The notes beneath the pieces were generated by a model that did no database searches, was not told where the DNA came from, and saw only the letters and a program-made list of their open reading frames with translations. 41,758 bases of DNA from Oscillospiraceae bacterium (GTDB taxonomy: Bacteria; Bacillota; Clostridia; Oscillospirales; Oscillospiraceae). The DNA lies in assembly GCA_017624715.1 (NCBI GenBank), contig JAGAMN010000011.1, positions 1-41,758 on the forward strand. The letters run 5' to 3'. Shown here in pieces: positions 1 through 8,092 of the stretch (positions are counted from its first letter, which is position 1; the number at the start of each line of letters is the position of its first letter). The translations under genes were made by a program, and so were the position numbers.

Positions 1-1
1 G

Positions 2-106
2 AGAGCCACTATTGAACAAGCAATCTATTATTTCAATAACGAACGACCGGTTCGCAAGCTAAAAGGAAAACCACCAGTCCTGTACAGAACAGAACTGGTG
101 GCATAA
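2..106 (+). CDS. IS3-family transposase, C-terminal fragment (cut by window edge)
   Basis: The frame opening at base 2 reads 34 codons to a TAA stop and enters from outside the window, so only the C-terminus is visible. It carries the end of the DDE integrase core seen in IS3/IS150-type OrfB proteins: a YYFNNERP motif, a K-L-K-G-K-PP stretch and the terminal YRTEL. The IS end follows within about 30 bases. The partial IS at the right edge encodes a similar but not identical C-terminus, so these are two different elements. Family assignment rests on the C-terminal motif only. Confidence 0.8.
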   Translation, partial: RATIEQAIYYFNNERPVRKLKGKPPVLYRTELVA

Positions 107-134
107 GAAATTTTGTGTCTACTAACTATTGACT
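107..134 (+). mobile_element. Right end of the left-edge IS3-family element
   Basis: Read on the minus strand, the sequence inward from about 134 (AGTCAA, then AGTAGACAC) resembles the end of the right-edge element (TGTCAA, then AGTAGACAC). The shared AGTAGACAC and TCAA blocks are the basis for calling this the terminal inverted repeat. The exact last base is uncertain by a few positions. Confidence 0.6.
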
Positions 135-149
135 ACTTCACGGCCATTA

Positions 150-168
150 GGTCGGCGGCTGTTTTTTT
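150..168 (+). terminator. 3' half of a broken terminator next to the IS
   Basis: GGTCGGCGGCTG followed by seven T residues is the 3' arm and U-tract of a rho-independent terminator. An intact hairpin with the same 3' arm lies at 13473-13500. Only about four bases of a matching 5' arm remain (GGCC at 142-145). The rest is missing next to the IS end, which suggests the insertion removed the arm and the plus-strand gene it served. The stretch 169-251 holds nothing else I recognise. Confidence 0.5.
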
Positions 169-251
169 GTCACGTTGGGGCAAAATGCGGTGACTTTGAA
201 AAACAGTATGCCGGTAGTACAAATGGCATAAACCCGTTGCAAAGGCTGGTG

Positions 252-1592
252 TTATTTTCCAAACAGCTGATCTGCCACTTCTTCCAGGCAGCCCAGGTCC
301 CACAGCAGCCGGGTGCCAACGTACTTATCCCGGATGTCCTTGGCGGTGAGGAATGCACCGCGGACTTCTTCGTCACGGATACCGATTTCGCTGGGCAGCG
401 TAGGCGCATCCACTGCGATCAGGGCATTCAAAACGAAGTCAAGGGCAGGAATCTCCTGGTCAATGATTTGGAGAATATCCTCCCATTTTTCGATAATCAA
501 ATCCAGCCGAGCGGCGTGTTTTGCCTTATCGTACTTGCCCTCTTTGCGTTCATTTTGGATCATTGCTTCGGCACCGCCGCCCAGGAACTGCCGCAGAGTA
601 TCGTTCCAGGCTTCGGCATCGAAAGCGTTGACATAGGCAAGGGCCTTTTCCTTGTTGGGAGTAAGTTTGCGAATCTGCTCGTAAGTGCGAATGCCCATCA
701 GGGTGCCGATACCGCACTGGATGCCGTGGGTGTCGACGGCTGTCCCGAAGGCCAGTCCCCGCATATCCCAGATATGGGAGAAATAATGCTCCATTCCGGA
801 AGCGGGGCGGGACATGCCGGCATAGCTCATGGCAATTCCGGTGATGACCAGGCCTTCCATCACGGCGGCAACAGCTTCCGGCTCCCGGCGCATCAGGCCG
901 TCTGCGTTAGTCACGCATTTATGCACAGCATCGCGTACCATTTGAGCAATGGTAGGACAGTATTCTTCGCCAATCAGCAGATTGGCAATGCGCCACTCGC
1001 AGATGGAAACATATTTGGCAACCATATCGCCCAAACCGGATTGAAGCATTTTAACCGGGGCGGCGCAGAGCACATCCAGATCACCGATAATCACCGCAGG
1101 ACAGCAGGAGTTCAGAGAAACCTTCAGGCCGCTGCGGGCCATGGAGCTGGTAGCAGAGGCATAGCCGTCCATGCTGGGGGCGGTGGCGGCGATCATATAG
1201 GTTTTGCCGGTGAGATTTGCCAAAATCTTGCCGATATCGTTAATTACACCGGAACCGACACCCAAAATCAGATCGCAGGTGGGGTCAAAATGCATCACCG
1301 CCGCACCCACCGCCAATTCATCTGGCTCCAAATGCTCCTGATGGAAGGTGTAGCAGGAAAAAGGAATGCCGGATTTCTGCAGCAGGTCGCACACTGCCGC
1401 ACCTGCGGCAGCGCGGGTGTTCATATCCGATAGTACGAACACTTTATGACCCCCATATTCTTTCACCAGCTGGGGAATGCGGTTTAAGGCACCTTTTTCA
1501 ACAATCAGTTCTTTTAAGGTGCTGCTGTGAGTCTTGCCGCAATCGCAGGTAAAACTTCCGGCTTGAATGTAATCGTAAATGGTATTGGCCAT
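252..1592 (-). CDS. araM: sn-glycerol-1-phosphate dehydrogenase (AraM/EgsA type)
   Basis: A 446-residue protein of the AraM branch of the iron-containing ADH/glycerol dehydrogenase superfamily. Members reduce dihydroxyacetone phosphate to sn-glycerol-1-phosphate with NAD(P)H and a bound divalent metal. Visible hallmarks are the dinucleotide-binding GVGSGVINDIGK at about residues 110-121, the family segment AATAPSMDGYASATS at about 133-147, and candidate metal histidines in HYFSHIWDM and DTHGIQCG (roughly 265-285). The N-terminal CDCGKTH is also typical of AraM-like proteins. The start has a strong AGGAGG site 9 bases upstream. It is the last gene of the minus-strand carbohydrate operon, 17 bases after the rhamnosidase. 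Its role there is unclear, because G1P is better known as the archaeal lipid backbone or, in Bacillus, as a precursor of heptaprenylglyceryl lipids. Confidence 0.82.
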   Translation of the reverse strand: MANTIYDYIQAGSFTCDCGKTHSSTLKELIVEKGALNRIPQLVKEYGGHKVFVLSDMNTRAAAGAAVCDLLQKSGIPFSCYTFHQEHLEPDELAVGAAVMHFDPTCDLILGVGSGVINDIGKILANLTGKTYMIAATAPSMDGYASATSSMARSGLKVSLNSCCPAVIIGDLDVLCAAPVKMLQSGLGDMVAKYVSICEWRIANLLIGEEYCPTIAQMVRDAVHKCVTNADGLMRREPEAVAAVMEGLVITGIAMSYAGMSRPASGMEHYFSHIWDMRGLAFGTAVDTHGIQCGIGTLMGIRTYEQIRKLTPNKEKALAYVNAFDAEAWNDTLRQFLGGGAEAMIQNERKEGKYDKAKHAARLDLIIEKWEDILQIIDQEIPALDFVLNALIAVDAPTLPSEIGIRDEEVRGAFLTAKDIRDKYVGTRLLWDLGCLEEVADQLFGK

Positions 1593-1609
1593 AAGCCTTT
1601 CCTCCTTTT

Positions 1610-3856
1610 TTATTCCGCAAAATGATAGATGCCGCCGGTAAGTGTCTCGGTGTAGCCGGAGGGTAGCCGCAGGTGGGCGGTAACGCCCTGAGGAATATCG
1701 AACTCGTAGTAGACCGTATCACCCTTATAGTACCAGTAGGAACGGATAAAACCGTGGCGGGACTCGATGGAGTTGTCCACAAAACCCAGGCACTTGTTGG
1801 GATGGGGTTCCAGAGCGATCTCCTTGTAGCCGGGGGCAGAAGCCACAGGCTTAATGCCGGAGACAACACCGAAAATCCAGTCAAACACGCAGCCGTAGGC
1901 ATAGTGGTTGAAGGAGTTCATGCTGGTGTGCCAGAAAGAGCCATCCTCCCGGATGCTGTTCCAGTGCTCCCAGATGGTGGTGGCTCCATGGTTGACCGAG
2001 TACAGCCAGGAGGGGTACGCTTCCTGCATCAGGAGTTTATAAGCCAAGTCGATTTGGCCGTTATTGGACAGAACGTGCAGGATAATAGGGGTTCCCAGGA
2101 AGCCCGTGGACATCCGGTCACAGTGAGCATGGATCAGCTCTACCAGTTTGCCGATGATGGCGGGGCGCTCGTCCTCGTGGCATAGGTCGAAGTGCAGGAT
2201 CATCAGCAGGGCGGTCTGAGTCATGCCTCTGCGGATGGTGTCTACGGCGGATGATCCTGGGCCACAGATTTCAGTGTAGGGAAATTCTGCCTTAGGCATA
2301 CCGTTTTCCATAAAGTAATCCCGGAAGGCTTCCTTGATATTGCCGTGGAGATGGCGATACTCGCTCATATCATAGCCCAGAACTTCACCGGCCTTAATGA
2401 GCAGGCTGGTGGAGTAGGCAAAATAAGCGGTTGCAATCAAATCGTTGGCGGTCGCTCCCTGCGTGATTTCTCCGCCAGCATCGGTGGCACACCAGTCACC
2501 ATAATGACGGCCGGTAAGCCAGAGGTATTCGTTGGGGCCGGTGTGACGAATATACTCAACCCACTTTTTCATCATTGGAAAACACTTCTTCAGCTCGTTT
2601 TTATTGCCATAAGCCAAATACATCTCCCAGGGGATGATGCAGGCAGCGTCGCCCCACCCGCAAGAAATGCGGGATGAGTTGCCATACAGACAGTTGGGTA
2701 CGATGCCGCGAACAGCGCCATTCTTTTCCTGCTCCAGAGCTACATCCGTTAGCCATTTGTGGAAAAACTTTTCTACATCAAAGTTAATAGCACCGGTGCG
2801 GCAGAATACTTGAGCGTCGCCAGTCCAGCCGAGACGCTCATCGCGTTGGGGACAGTCAGTGGGAATGTCAAGGTAGTTACACTTTTGACCCCAAATCACG
2901 TTATGGTACAACTGATTGATCTTTTCGTTTCCGCAGACGAAACGGCCGGTACGTTTCATTTCGGAATGGACAACTACTGCCCGAAAACAGTTGAGATCCA
3001 CGGGCATGTCGGGGAACTCCGTTAGACGAATGTAGCGAAAACCCTGAAAGGAGAAGAGTGGCTTGAATGTATCTTCTTCACCGCTGAGAATATACGTCAT
3101 CTCGTTACGGGCACTGCGGTAGTTGGCATTGTAGAAGTTGCCTTCCTTATCCAGAACCTCGGCGTGGTGGATTACGATTTTGTCACCGCGCTTGCCCCGA
3201 ATTTTAATCTCCACATAACCTGTCATGTTTTGTCCAAAGTCCAAAACAGTTTCGCCTGCGGGAGTATAGATCAGTTGTATAGGCGCAAGACGCTCGTGCT
3301 CCGTGATCCACGCCCCATCCTGGGGGACCAGCTTGGTTTTGACGGTGGGATCGATGTCGGCTTTTGCGATCTTTTCAACGGGGGCGGTCAGATCCACCGT
3401 TTCGCCATGATAGATCTCAGAGAAAAGTATAGGAGACGACCAGACTTCCCATTCCGCATCCGTGATGATCTGCTCTGTAGTGCCATCGGCATAGACGATA
3501 TCCAGCCAGCCAATAACACTGGGGTGGTCTGCAAAATAACTGCGCGTATTGAGCCAGGTGGTGTCACCAACTGCCCAGCCCTGACCGACACAAAGCTCCA
3601 GCAGGTTTGTTTCTGCCAGCAGCATAGTAACATCGTATGTTTGATACTGGATGCGCTTCCGATAGCTGGTAAAGCCGGGGTTTAAGACGGAAGATGTGAC
3701 CTTTTGCCCGTTAAGTAGAGGATGATAAATGCCCATAGCGGAGGCGCTCAGCGTCGCCTTTTTAACCGGCTTTGTGACGTGAAAGCTACGACGATAAGTA
3801 ACCGCACCGAAACCGGGATTTTCGGGAGAGGTGATCCATTTTGCATTGATTCTCAT
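1610..3856 (-). CDS. Alpha-L-rhamnosidase (GH78)
   Basis: A 748-residue glycoside hydrolase of family 78, expected to release terminal alpha-L-rhamnose from plant glycosides, pectin side chains or bacterial polysaccharides. The N-terminus (WITSPENPG, RRSFHV, NGQKV) is the usual beta-sandwich domain. The (alpha/alpha)6 catalytic barrel carries DCPQRDERLGWTGD at about residues 331-344, which includes the acidic residues of the GH78 active site. TTIWEHWNS at about 625 contains the conserved Glu. A C-terminal beta domain ends in IYHFAE. No signal peptide is visible, so it is probably cytoplasmic and acts on imported oligosaccharides. The ribosome binding site AAGGAGAT precedes the start. No rhamnose catabolic genes (rhaA, rhaB, rhaD) are in the window. 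Confidence 0.9.
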   Translation of the reverse strand: MRINAKWITSPENPGFGAVTYRRSFHVTKPVKKATLSASAMGIYHPLLNGQKVTSSVLNPGFTSYRKRIQYQTYDVTMLLAETNLLELCVGQGWAVGDTTWLNTRSYFADHPSVIGWLDIVYADGTTEQIITDAEWEVWSSPILFSEIYHGETVDLTAPVEKIAKADIDPTVKTKLVPQDGAWITEHERLAPIQLIYTPAGETVLDFGQNMTGYVEIKIRGKRGDKIVIHHAEVLDKEGNFYNANYRSARNEMTYILSGEEDTFKPLFSFQGFRYIRLTEFPDMPVDLNCFRAVVVHSEMKRTGRFVCGNEKINQLYHNVIWGQKCNYLDIPTDCPQRDERLGWTGDAQVFCRTGAINFDVEKFFHKWLTDVALEQEKNGAVRGIVPNCLYGNSSRISCGWGDAACIIPWEMYLAYGNKNELKKCFPMMKKWVEYIRHTGPNEYLWLTGRHYGDWCATDAGGEITQGATANDLIATAYFAYSTSLLIKAGEVLGYDMSEYRHLHGNIKEAFRDYFMENGMPKAEFPYTEICGPGSSAVDTIRRGMTQTALLMILHFDLCHEDERPAIIGKLVELIHAHCDRMSTGFLGTPIILHVLSNNGQIDLAYKLLMQEAYPSWLYSVNHGATTIWEHWNSIREDGSFWHTSMNSFNHYAYGCVFDWIFGVVSGIKPVASAPGYKEIALEPHPNKCLGFVDNSIESRHGFIRSYWYYKGDTVYYEFDIPQGVTAHLRLPSGYTETLTGGIYHFAE

Positions 3857-3921
3857 AAGACATATCTCCTTGTATAAATTGATAGCATTCTATAAAAACC
3901 ATAGTCAGAGCGACCGTGTTC

Positions 3922-4551
3922 CTAAAGCATCTGGAACTGTGACAGTGAATGGATTGTCATATCCGCCCCCATCAGGATGCCGGCCTTGTCTACAGCGATT
4001 GCCAGACAGCCGGCAGCTTTCGCTGCGTCAATGCCGGCCTGGGCATCCTCAAATACGCAGCATTCCTCCGGCTTCAGTGCTAGCAGTTGGACGGCTGTCA
4101 AAAAAACCTCCGGGTCCGGCTTGGCACGGCTGACCATATTACCATCCACCACAGCATCGAAAAGATCGCGGATCTCCAGCTTTTCCAAAATAAACGGCGC
4201 ATTCTTGCTGGCAGAACCCAGAGAGATTTTCACGCCCTTCTGCCGCAGTTGCAGGATACAGGCTTCTGCTCCCTCCAAAAGATCTGCCTTGGTAAGCGCT
4301 TGCAGCATCTGTACATAGCGGCGGTTTTTTCTATCCGCCAGCTCCAACTTTTGCGCTTCCGTCATGGAAATCTTGCCGATCTGTAGCAATAGCTCCAGCG
4401 AACGCATCCGGCTGACACCTTTTAGCTGCTCATTATCCTTTTCGGTAAAGTCAAAGCCAAGCTCCAGTGCAAGCTCCTTCCAGGCGAGATAATGATATTT
4501 CGCAGTATCCACCAGAACGCCGTCCAGATCAAATATTGCACCTTTTACCAT
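3922..4551 (-). CDS. pgmB: Beta-phosphoglucomutase (HAD superfamily)
   Basis: A 209-residue HAD phosphatase-fold enzyme. Motif I is FDLDGVLVD, with the nucleophile Asp8 and the acid/base Asp10. The cap contains LKGVSRMRSLE, the hallmark of beta-phosphoglucomutases as opposed to plain phosphatases. Motif II is GSASKN, motif III is in AKPDPEVF, and motif IV is VFEDAQAG. The enzyme interconverts beta-D-glucose 1-phosphate and glucose 6-phosphate. Beta-Glc-1-P normally comes from a glycoside phosphorylase, yet no GH65 partner is present. The gene instead overlaps the end of the upstream GH3 gene by 7 bases, suggesting translational coupling and linked function. The ribosome binding site (AAAGGA) lies inside the GH3 coding end. 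Confidence 0.9.
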   Translation of the reverse strand: MVKGAIFDLDGVLVDTAKYHYLAWKELALELGFDFTEKDNEQLKGVSRMRSLELLLQIGKISMTEAQKLELADRKNRRYVQMLQALTKADLLEGAEACILQLRQKGVKISLGSASKNAPFILEKLEIRDLFDAVVDGNMVSRAKPDPEVFLTAVQLLALKPEECCVFEDAQAGIDAAKAAGCLAIAVDKAGILMGADMTIHSLSQFQML

Positions 4552-6209
4552 TTTAAGTATTCCTTTCCGCAGAAGGGATCCACGGGATTTTTACCTATGA
4601 ATGCCGATTTGCCCGTCAGTTTGTCTACCACTGCATCGATTATGATATCATGATCAGAATATGTATTGATATAGGTTTTTACCATTGGCACATCCAGCAG
4701 GTGGTACGGATTTTGCATGGAAATAAAGATCGTCGGAATCACTTCTGTGAACCAAGGGGCATTCATTCCCACATCCACCGGCGTTGTCCAGTTCAGCCGA
4801 TTGGTAGTCTTGTTGGATTGGGGTGCAATATTTCCCACCCAGATAACTAGGTCATACTGCTTACGCCATTGTTCCACTTTTTCCGCTTTTTGTGCCATGT
4901 CCGGTGTCCAGACAGTAACCTGAAAACCTGCCGCTTCCAATTTCCTGGCATAACGATTGGTGAGCCGTTCCCATTGGTTGCGATTTTCGGTTATGCCCAG
5001 AAGTACGCGCCGATGCTTGTCCGGGCAAATCGGTAGCAGCTGCTGGGTATCTTTTACCAGTGTTACCGCTTCGTCGGCACACTCCGCAACCCACCGCTTA
5101 TGTTCTTCACAGCAGATCGCTTCCGGCGTAAACAGCTTACCTTCCTTGTGCAGACCGATGGCTGCCTTTGTTGCCAGAATCCGGGTCACCGCTTCTTCCA
5201 ACCGCTGACGGGACAGAATTCCCTGTGCCAATCCGTTTGTCATGAAAGCCAGATCCTCTTCGTAGTTCTTGTTGAACAGGAGCATATCACAACCGGCTTC
5301 AATGCAGTACGGTACCGCCTGAGCCCGGTCCATGGCACTGTGGAAGCCAAGCATTCTGCTGGAATCTGTAATGATCATACCGTTAAAGCCCAGTTTGCCG
5401 CGCAGCAATCCACCAAGCAACTCCGGAGAAAGCGTGGCAGGAACAAGTTTGTCCGGAAAATCAGGATTTATCTTGCGCTGATAAGCCGGCATAGCAATAT
5501 GTCCGGCCATTATGGTCAAAATGCAGGCATCGATCAGCGCCTGATAGACATGTCCATAGGTTTCATCCCATGCCTCGCAGGACAAGCTGTTGACGCTGGT
5601 CAGAATGTGCTGATCCACCTCGTCCACACCATCGCCGGGGAAATGCTTCGCCGCCGTGACCATGCCGCTCTTTCTTGCCGCTTCCACATAAGCGCAGGTG
5701 CATGCTTTCACAGTCTGCGGATCAGATCCGAATGTACGCACATTGGTAATGGGATTATGATAATTTATGTCGATATCCGCTACCGGGGCAAAGGAATAGT
5801 TGCACCCTACTGCCTTGGCTTCCCTGCAGGATACCAAAGCCAGACGATATGCCTGCAACTGTGGATCTTTTGCTGCCGCAGCCTGCATGGGATTGGCAAA
5901 AAAAGTGCCGTCGGATATAACGCCGTTGCCGCCGTTTTCCAGGTTGGCTGCGATGAGCAGCGGAATTTTGGAATGGGACTGCAACCATGTATTTGCGCTG
6001 CGCAATGCCTCGGACTTTTTTGGACGGAACAGCACACCGCCGGGGTTGTGCTGCAAAAGCGCCTGCAGAGCATCCTCGTCCGTAGTTTCTGCCAACGGGA
6101 AAAATAGCTGCTGCAGCATTTCTTCTTCCGTCATTGACTTTTTCGTTGCTTCCACCCAAGCAATATCAGCATCGGACAGATAAAAAGGTTTTGCCTTCAG
6201 ATCAACCAT
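4545..6209 (-). CDS. GH3 glycosidase or phosphorylase with NagZ-type Asp-His dyad
   Basis: A 554-residue GH3 protein. I place the start at 6209, where AAGGGGATACGT precedes the ATG; an in-frame ATG at 6269 lacks a good site. The (beta/alpha)8 domain has KHFPGDGVDEVDQH at about residues 186-200, with the D-x-H acid/base dyad of NagZ-type enzymes. VPATLSPELLGGLLRGKLGFNG leads into IITDSS at about 276, holding the nucleophile Asp. A second, Rossmann-like domain follows (VTLVKDTQQLLPI onward). No signal peptide is visible, so it is probably cytoplasmic. GH3 members with the His dyad include N-acetylglucosaminidases and enzymes reported to use phosphate as acceptor. Overlap with beta-phosphoglucomutase makes a beta-glucoside phosphorylase plausible; simple beta-glucosidase or hexosaminidase activity is the alternative. 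First gene of the operon. Confidence 0.85.
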   Translation of the reverse strand: MVDLKAKPFYLSDADIAWVEATKKSMTEEEMLQQLFFPLAETTDEDALQALLQHNPGGVLFRPKKSEALRSANTWLQSHSKIPLLIAANLENGGNGVISDGTFFANPMQAAAAKDPQLQAYRLALVSCREAKAVGCNYSFAPVADIDINYHNPITNVRTFGSDPQTVKACTCAYVEAARKSGMVTAAKHFPGDGVDEVDQHILTSVNSLSCEAWDETYGHVYQALIDACILTIMAGHIAMPAYQRKINPDFPDKLVPATLSPELLGGLLRGKLGFNGMIITDSSRMLGFHSAMDRAQAVPYCIEAGCDMLLFNKNYEEDLAFMTNGLAQGILSRQRLEEAVTRILATKAAIGLHKEGKLFTPEAICCEEHKRWVAECADEAVTLVKDTQQLLPICPDKHRRVLLGITENRNQWERLTNRYARKLEAAGFQVTVWTPDMAQKAEKVEQWRKQYDLVIWVGNIAPQSNKTTNRLNWTTPVDVGMNAPWFTEVIPTIFISMQNPYHLLDVPMVKTYINTYSDHDIIIDAVVDKLTGKSAFIGKNPVDPFCGKEYLKW

Positions 6210-6238
6210 ACGTATCCCCTTATTTTGTATTGCTATTT

Positions 6239-6260
6239 GTATTTTATTTTGATAAAATAC
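6239..6260. promoter_or_regulatory. AT-rich perfect inverted repeat between divergent genes
   Basis: Nine-base arms GTATTTTAT and ATAAAATAC are separated by TTTG, midway between the GH3 operon start (6209, minus) and the AraC regulator start (6315, plus). The position fits an operator or overlapping divergent promoters. I could not assign confident -35/-10 pairs on either strand. Confidence 0.4.
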
Positions 6261-6314
6261 ATATAACAATGGATAAAACCACTATTAATTTATACTTTCT
6301 TATTGGAGCGTGCT

Positions 6315-7076
6315 ATGGAAGCTGGATATTTGGGTATTCATAAATCTCATGCGCCCGGCTTTTTTTGCCGCCGGGTAGTCGGTGAAGAGTTTTTCTTCGG
6401 CTATTTTGAAACGGACTTTCTCTATGAGCGTGACGGTCAGCTTGTTCAGGGATACCCGGGAGACATGCTGGTGATCCCTCCGGGCAAGCCAGTATATCTG
6501 GGAACTACCGCTGATGCCCCGGCTGGATATACCAATGACTGGATCTATCTCAGCGGCAAGGAGGTGGAGGGATTACTGACCCGTTATCCGATTCCTCTGG
6601 GTGTTGCCTTTCCTCTGGGAACCCCCGCTATTTTGCGACCCTATATTGAAAATGTGATCCGGGAGGACTCTGTCCGGATGCCTGGTCATCCGGATCAGCT
6701 TCTTTTCATGACCGGGCAGCTAATCATTACGCTGCACAGAACCTGTGGACGGGAAACCGCGCAAGAGCACAGTTCCGTGGAAAAGGCTCGGGAAGTAATT
6801 ATGCGCGCTCCGGAAAAGCTTTGGACGCTGGAGCAAATGGCACAGCTGTGTAGCTATTCCCCAAGCCGTTTTTCTGCTCTGTACAAGGAACGGTTCGGTG
6901 TTTCGCCCAAACAGGATTTGCTGGAAGTCCGAGTGGAGATGGCATCGCGGATGCTTCGGTATACAGATCTGCCTGTTACAGAAATTGCAAATCTTTGCGG
7001 CTTTCGTAATATTTACTATTTTTCAAAATACTTCAAGATTGCGCAGGGGCAAACACCTACCCAATACCGTAAATAA
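6315..7076 (+). CDS. AraC-family transcriptional regulator
   Basis: A 253-residue regulator. The N-terminal half (GEEFFFGYF, PGDMLVIPPGKPVYLG, NDWIYLSG) is a cupin-type sugar-sensing domain. The C-terminal 100 residues form the double helix-turn-helix of AraC/XylS proteins: LEQMAQLCSYSPSRFSALYK, then LPVTEIANLCGF and YYFSKYFKIAQGQTPTQYR. I chose the ATG at 6315 because GGAG lies six bases upstream; a TTG at 6303 is in frame but poorly placed. It is divergent from the GH3-pgmB-rhamnosidase-araM operon with about 105 bases between, so it is the likely regulator of that operon, responding to a sugar. Confidence 0.9.
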   Translation: MEAGYLGIHKSHAPGFFCRRVVGEEFFFGYFETDFLYERDGQLVQGYPGDMLVIPPGKPVYLGTTADAPAGYTNDWIYLSGKEVEGLLTRYPIPLGVAFPLGTPAILRPYIENVIREDSVRMPGHPDQLLFMTGQLIITLHRTCGRETAQEHSSVEKAREVIMRAPEKLWTLEQMAQLCSYSPSRFSALYKERFGVSPKQDLLEVRVEMASRMLRYTDLPVTEIANLCGFRNIYYFSKYFKIAQGQTPTQYRK

Positions 7077-7087
7077 ATATAGTTAAA

Positions 7088-7127
7088 GCCCCAGTTTATG
7101 CGATCCGCACAAACTGGGGCAGTTTTT
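7088..7127 (+). terminator. Rho-independent terminator after the AraC gene
   Basis: A 10-bp stem (GCCCCAGTTT / AAACTGGGGC) with a 13-base loop is followed by a T-run at 7122-7126. It ends 19 bases before the convergent PHP gene and may work in both directions. Confidence 0.85.
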
Positions 7128-7145
7128 AATAAGATGCAGGGCCGT

Positions 7146-7901
7146 TTAATCCTCAAACGCCAGTTTGATTCCTAAGTCGGTCAGCTTTTTGCAGCAATCT
7201 GCGATTCGCTCGGGAGCATAATCCTCCACCCGATGTCCGTCAAAGCCCACGCTGAGCCGCACCCCGGATTCCCTTACGATTTGCTGCTGGGTCTCGCTCT
7301 CGAAAAAATGCTTCACATAAGCGTGTTCCCGATACCTATGTATGCTGTCGTAGTTGACATTCAACTCCCAAAAAATATTATTTTCGGCCATTTTCCGGAG
7401 ATAGTCCAGCGGTTTTTCTCCACGCGCTTCCAAAAAGGCAAATAGATCCGTGTGGGCAATGCCAACAGCGGCGCAGCCGCATCGTTTTGCGTAAGTAAAC
7501 AAATCGCCGTCAGTAACAGAACTTTCGTGATCCAGATGCTCAATCAGGCAGTAGTCAAAGAAGGAAATGTCTGCACTGTCCGGCAGGATCACCTTGCCGC
7601 CGGCATTGTCGGTAAAACGGTTTGTGGCAACCTCAATACCCCGGAGGATTTGGATCCGGTCAGCATATTTCTCCTTAACCTGGCTTATGCGATCATAATA
7701 GCCTTGCAGGGCATCTGGGGCATAGACATTGGGTATCTGTGAATCCCGAAAGGGTGCCCGGTCACCGTAACCGACACCATAGTTGTGGTCACAGATGCCA
7801 AAAAGCTCCACGCCACCGGCAATGGCTGCCTCTACGATTGCCTCCGGGCTGTCCTTACCGCAAAAGGAATAGTAGGTGTGAGAATGTAAATCCTGGATCA
7901 T
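7146..7901 (-). CDS. PHP-domain metal-dependent hydrolase
   Basis: A 251-residue PHP (polymerase and histidinol phosphatase) domain protein. Metal-binding motifs are visible in order: DLHSHTYYSFCG near the N-terminus, ICDHNYG, RGIEV, EHLDHES, AHTDLF and, near the C-terminus, SVGFDGHR. These are the His/Asp/Glu ligands of a trinuclear metal site. The substrate is unknown; histidinol phosphatase and nucleotide or phosphoester phosphatases are the common roles. I prefer the ATG at 7901, with GGAG ten bases upstream and the motif right at the N-terminus. An in-frame ATG at 7961 would add 20 residues and lacks a clear ribosome binding site. It is monocistronic and convergent with the AraC gene. 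Confidence 0.8.
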   Translation of the reverse strand: MIQDLHSHTYYSFCGKDSPEAIVEAAIAGGVELFGICDHNYGVGYGDRAPFRDSQIPNVYAPDALQGYYDRISQVKEKYADRIQILRGIEVATNRFTDNAGGKVILPDSADISFFDYCLIEHLDHESSVTDGDLFTYAKRCGCAAVGIAHTDLFAFLEARGEKPLDYLRKMAENNIFWELNVNYDSIHRYREHAYVKHFFESETQQQIVRESGVRLSVGFDGHRVEDYAPERIADCCKKLTDLGIKLAFED

Positions 7902-8002
7902 ATTAAAGTCGCTCCAATCGTATGTCGTATTCGTCTGAACGCCTTTGGGTTGCCAAATCATCCATTATTAAATTGGCAGCGCGTGACTTCCCGGCTATCG
8001 AT

Positions 8003-8032
8003 AGTGTAGCATTATCATCCCCGGTGCGTCAA
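8003..8032 (-). promoter_or_regulatory. Promoter of the PHP-domain gene
   Basis: On the minus strand, TTGACG (8027-8032) and TACACT (8003-8008) are 18 bases apart. The predicted start point near 7995 lies upstream of both candidate start codons. Confidence 0.5.
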
Positions 8033-8069
8033 CTTTCATTTTTTATTTTGAAGTTTTTATCCAACATTT

Positions 8070-8092
8070 GTGGCAGACAAACAAAAAGCAGT
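8070..8092 (+). repeat. 23-base direct repeat, copy 1
   Basis: The 23 bases from GTGGCAGACAAAC to AAAAGCAGT are identical to 11879-11901. Flanking sequence does not match. This copy includes the minus-strand U-tract of the orphan hairpin. Confidence 0.7.

Noticed and set aside
129-1433. Long plus-strand open frame (434 codons) opposite the glycerol-1-phosphate dehydrogenase
   Set aside because: The minus frame has clear AraM motifs and a strong ribosome binding site. The plus frame has none and begins in the IS end.
5100-6107. Long plus-strand open frame (335 codons)
   Set aside because: It lies antisense within the GH3 gene, has no family-like motifs and no ribosome binding site. It is a shadow of the real minus-strand gene.
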